Shown here: positions 61,731 through 64,000 of the stretch, piece after piece
How positions within the stretch are numbered: position 1 is the first letter of the stretch
How the letters are laid out: every line of letters begins with the position of its first letter
Source of the DNA: Anthocerotibacter panamensis C109
GTDB taxonomy: Bacteria > Cyanobacteriota > Cyanobacteriia > Gloeobacterales > Anthocerotibacteraceae
Direction: 5' to 3'
NCBI RefSeq assembly: GCF_018389385.1
Contig: NZ_CP062698.1
Location: 2,545,501 to 2,609,500 of the forward strand
Length of the DNA: 64,000 nt
Notes under the pieces: model-generated
The model's input: the letters and a program-made list of their open reading frames with translations, nothing else
What the model was told of the DNA's origin: nothing
Database searches by the model: none
Translations under genes and position numbers: made by a program

Positions 61731-62432
61731 TTGATTCCGAGCCCCCATGCCTTTACTACAACGTACCCTCAAAAATGCCTTGCCTACAGCAGCACATGGA
61801 AGGTTGCTCTAAAAATTCACGGTATCGAATGGTTCCAGACCCGCAGTAGCGAGGGGGTGACGCATGTCTCCCAGCAATTGCAGGAGTTGAAAGCGGGAGC
61901 TAAATCTGTTTCTGCCCAAATGCTACATGATCCCAGTACCCAGCTCATTCAACCTGACCGTACCTGGAGGGATCTAGACCTGGATACTTTACGCAGTAAC
62001 CTCGGGCTTGAGCAGGTATTGAACGGCGGTAAAGTGAAGCGCATCAACTATCAGGACCGTTATCTAAGGGCAGAAGGTGGGAATTTACTTGCCCGATTGC
62101 TCTTAGGAGACTGGCTTTCCCCTGCCACAACGGTGCATGTTTATACGCTGGAAGCGCAGGGGAGTGGAGCTTCTCAACAGAAGTCCAACTTGACCCAAGC
62201 CTTCAGCCTCCTGGAGCAACATGTCAGATCTATCGACGTGAAGGTACAGCCCCACAATCAACCACGCCATGTTCCCCACCAACGCAAGTTGGAAGTATTT
62301 AAAGAGGACGGGAAACAATACACAGTCATCTTTGATAAGGGCATGGACTTTGTGAGACCTCAAGGGAAGGACCATTTTGAAGTTTCTGAGCCTACTTATG
62401 TCGTTATTGATGTTATCGAAACAGGACAATGA
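61731..62432 (+). CDS. Hypothetical protein, uncertain N-terminus
   Basis: The 233-residue frame from a TTG. The N-terminal 40 residues may not be the real start: an ATG at 61747 in another frame gives MPLLQRTLKNALPTAAHGRL and then a stop, and the two frames meet at a run of five A. The C-terminal half contains KRINYQDRYLRAEGGNLLAR and WLSPATTVHVYTLEAQGSG, which recalls phospholipase-D-like C-terminal domains of conflict systems, but no catalytic His-x-Lys is seen. RHVPHQRKLEVFKEDGKQYT and VIFDKGMDFVRP follow. I cannot name it. It closes the CRISPR region. Confidence 0.5.
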   Translation: MIPSPHAFTTTYPQKCLAYSSTWKVALKIHGIEWFQTRSSEGVTHVSQQLQELKAGAKSVSAQMLHDPSTQLIQPDRTWRDLDLDTLRSNLGLEQVLNGGKVKRINYQDRYLRAEGGNLLARLLLGDWLSPATTVHVYTLEAQGSGASQQKSNLTQAFSLLEQHVRSIDVKVQPHNQPRHVPHQRKLEVFKEDGKQYTVIFDKGMDFVRPQGKDHFEVSEPTYVVIDVIETGQ

Positions 62433-62571
62433 TGGCTCGTCTTACTTGCCCTTGCCCTGGTAGCCTTGGGGAACGTTGGGATATTTAGGAAAGCTCAGCA
62501 ATAATTGCCCATTGTCGCATGAGTCCTACTCTATATGGCAAGACTACAAACGTGGGATATACAGCGATAAT

Positions 62572-62646
<75 letters not shown>

Positions 62647-62728
62647 ATGCGTCAACCACCACAAGGGGTGCGTTTATAACGTTAGCGCTCTGCCTAGGGG
62701 TGTGTCAACTACCCCACAGCGCTTTGGT

Positions 62729-63454
62729 CTATTCCTCTGTCTCCAATTCGGGAGCACAGCCTTGAGTGCTGGCCCAATGCATCTGGCGCAGGACGCCTCT
62801 TAGGAGCGCTACTTCTTCCTCCGTCAGACCAGCCCGATTAAACAGGCGGCGGAACTTGGTCATGCGGCGGGCGCGGGTATGGGGCTGGAGATAGCCGATG
62901 GCGAGTAGGGTCTCGGCCCACTGTTCATAGAAACCTTCCAGGGTCTGGGCCGCAGCCAGAGTTTGGGTTGTTGGAGCGCGGCTGGGGGTCTGGGCGGTGA
63001 GAAAGCAGCAGATGCCGACCGCTTGGGCCAAATTCAAAGAAGGATAGACCGGGTTGGTGGGCAGGGTCAACCAGCGCTGGCAGTAGTCTAGCTCCGCATT
63101 GCTGAGCCCCCGGTCCTCAGGACCAAAGACGATGGCTCCAGGTCCACCCTGTTGGACCCAGCGCAGGGCCTCCTCGGGGGTGGTCTCGGTTTCGAGGGCA
63201 CGGGAACGCGCTGTGGTCCCTACCACCCGCTCCCGGTCCGCCAGAGCCAAGGGCAAAGTGTCGTAGACCCGCGCATCAGCCAGGACCTCTTGGGCATGGA
63301 CAGCCATGCGTTGCGCCTCTTCAGCTTGAGGGGTGCAGTGGGGATGGACCAGCCGCAGGTCATGCAGACCAAAATTCTTCATCACCCGAGCCACCGACCC
63401 GAGGTTGAGCGGACCGGCGGGTTCGACCAAAACGATGGCTGGAGGATAATCCAT
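62729..63454 (-). CDS. trmJ: TrmJ/SpoU-family tRNA 2'-O-methyltransferase
   Basis: The 241-residue SPOUT enzyme begins PPAIVLVEPAGPLNLGSVAR (motif 1 with N and R), continues LRLVHPHC, and has the knot motifs GAIVFGPEDRGLSNAELDYC (motif 2) and PVYPSLNLAQAVGICCFL (motif 3). A C-terminal helical extension of about 80 residues (QTLEGFYEQWAETLLAIGYL) matches TrmJ, which methylates position 32 of several tRNAs. It is 5 bases upstream of the next minus-strand gene's stop, so they may be co-transcribed. Confidence 0.92.
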   Translation of the reverse strand: MDYPPAIVLVEPAGPLNLGSVARVMKNFGLHDLRLVHPHCTPQAEEAQRMAVHAQEVLADARVYDTLPLALADRERVVGTTARSRALETETTPEEALRWVQQGGPGAIVFGPEDRGLSNAELDYCQRWLTLPTNPVYPSLNLAQAVGICCFLTAQTPSRAPTTQTLAAAQTLEGFYEQWAETLLAIGYLQPHTRARRMTKFRRLFNRAGLTEEEVALLRGVLRQMHWASTQGCAPELETEE

Positions 63455-63459
63455 GCGGG

Positions 63460-64000
63460 TCAGAACGACTTGAGGAGGGGATTGTCGAGCAGTGCCCCCA
63501 AGTCGGGAATGGTCTTCAGCAGACGGCGCTTCTGGAGGAATTGAGCGTTGAGACGCGTGTTTTTGAGGACAGAGAGGGGGCTTTTAGGGTTAAAAAAGGC
63601 TTCTTTATTTTCAGTCAAAGTCAAGACACGGTCCACTTTGAGCAGCGTCAGGACTTGTTGCGCAGGAACACGTAAGGTCTTGCCGACGATGGCACTTGCC
63701 TCTTTGGGATTGCTATAGAGGAAATCTACTCCTCTAAACCAAGCACGCATAAATTTCTTGATGTCCTCGGGCCTGCGGGCCACAACCTGGGCATCAAAGG
63801 TCACCCCGTCAATCAACTCCCCCGGCAGTTGGCGGCTGTCAAAGATAATCTTGGCCTTACCATCCTGGGTCGCCCGTGAAAGAGCGGGTTCCCCTATCGC
63901 CAGAGCGTCCAGTTTTCCGCCAATAAAGGCTGCTGTCCCGGCATCGCCGCTGGCATTGGTGAGGCGGATATCTTTTTCGGTGAGCCCATTGAGGTCTAGC
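63460..64000 (-). CDS. ABC substrate-binding protein, C-terminal part (NrtA/SsuA type)
   Basis: The frame runs through the window edge and is incomplete at its 5' end. The visible 179 residues read LTNASGDAGTAAFIGGKLDA, LAIGEPALSRATQDGKAKII, then GVTFDAQVVARRPEDIKKFM and LYSNPKEASAIVGKTL. This is the C-terminal lobe of a periplasmic binding protein for nitrate, sulfonates, taurine or thiamine precursor-type ligands. It lies directly before the TrmJ-like gene on the same strand. The N-terminal signal and ligand site are outside this window. Confidence 0.82.
   Translation of the reverse strand, partial: LDLNGLTEKDIRLTNASGDAGTAAFIGGKLDALAIGEPALSRATQDGKAKIIFDSRQLPGELIDGVTFDAQVVARRPEDIKKFMRAWFRGVDFLYSNPKEASAIVGKTLRVPAQQVLTLLKVDRVLTLTENKEAFFNPKSPLSVLKNTRLNAQFLQKRRLLKTIPDLGALLDNPLLKSF

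Overview
This window is chromosomal DNA from a cyanobacterium. The best evidence is a short PsbX-like photosystem II gene (39194-39304, minus), a Ycf46-type AAA ATPase (24262-25767), a membrane protein family shared by cyanobacteria and plastids (25843-27132), a plant/cyanobacterial-type tRNA-Asn, and a cyanobacterial type III-B CRISPR locus with a Csx18-like membrane protein. A deep-branching lineage such as Gloeobacterales is possible, but the sequence alone does not prove it.

Region 1 (1-14.6 kb) is an exopolysaccharide locus, all on the plus strand: the tail of a glycosyltransferase, a Wzy-like polymerase, a beta-helix protein, two more glycosyltransferases, three NAD(P)-dependent sugar-nucleotide enzymes including GDP-mannose dehydratase and GDP-fucose synthase, a polyprenyl-phosphate sugar-1-phosphate transferase, a Wza-like SLBB export protein and a Wzz-like protein without a kinase domain. 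The first 3.9 kb is visibly AT-rich and the rest is GC-rich, so the variable polymer-specific genes look imported. A lone atpA follows.

Region 2 (16.3-18.2 kb, minus strand) is a small conflict module: a polymorphic-toxin-like gene split between two frames at a perfect dnaX-type slippery heptamer, followed by a HEAT-repeat-like protein that could be its immunity partner.

Region 3 (18.5-47.1 kb) is mostly housekeeping: an ABC ATPase, a repeat-built lipoprotein, MoaB, a GH3 hexosaminidase, a ComM-like ATPase, Ycf46, HisB, SdhA, a deacetylase-fold protein, glycerate kinase, an M16 active/inactive peptidase pair, CysH, EgtB, PsbX, an aminotransferase, an M28 peptidase, a GH38 alpha-mannosidase and a ferredoxin-like aldo/keto reductase.

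Region 4 (47.1-48.6 kb) is decayed DNA: a broken recA 5' fragment and an Mrr catalytic-domain fragment.

Region 5 (48.6-62.4 kb) is the main accessory region. An overlapping type III-B effector operon (HD-less Cas10, Cmr3, Cmr4, Cmr5-like, a fused two-domain Cmr6-Cmr1-like protein) ends in a CARF-HEPN ribonuclease. Cmr4 appears to lack its catalytic aspartate. With Cas10 also lacking HD, the complex looks built mainly to make cyclic oligoadenylate. After tandem repeats comes a 16-repeat array, read from the minus strand, behind csx18-cas1-cas2. A P-loop kinase/WYL fusion is divergent from csx18. No cas6 is present.

Region 6 (62.5-64 kb) holds tRNA-Asn, a TrmJ-like methyltransferase and the C-terminal part of an ABC substrate-binding protein.
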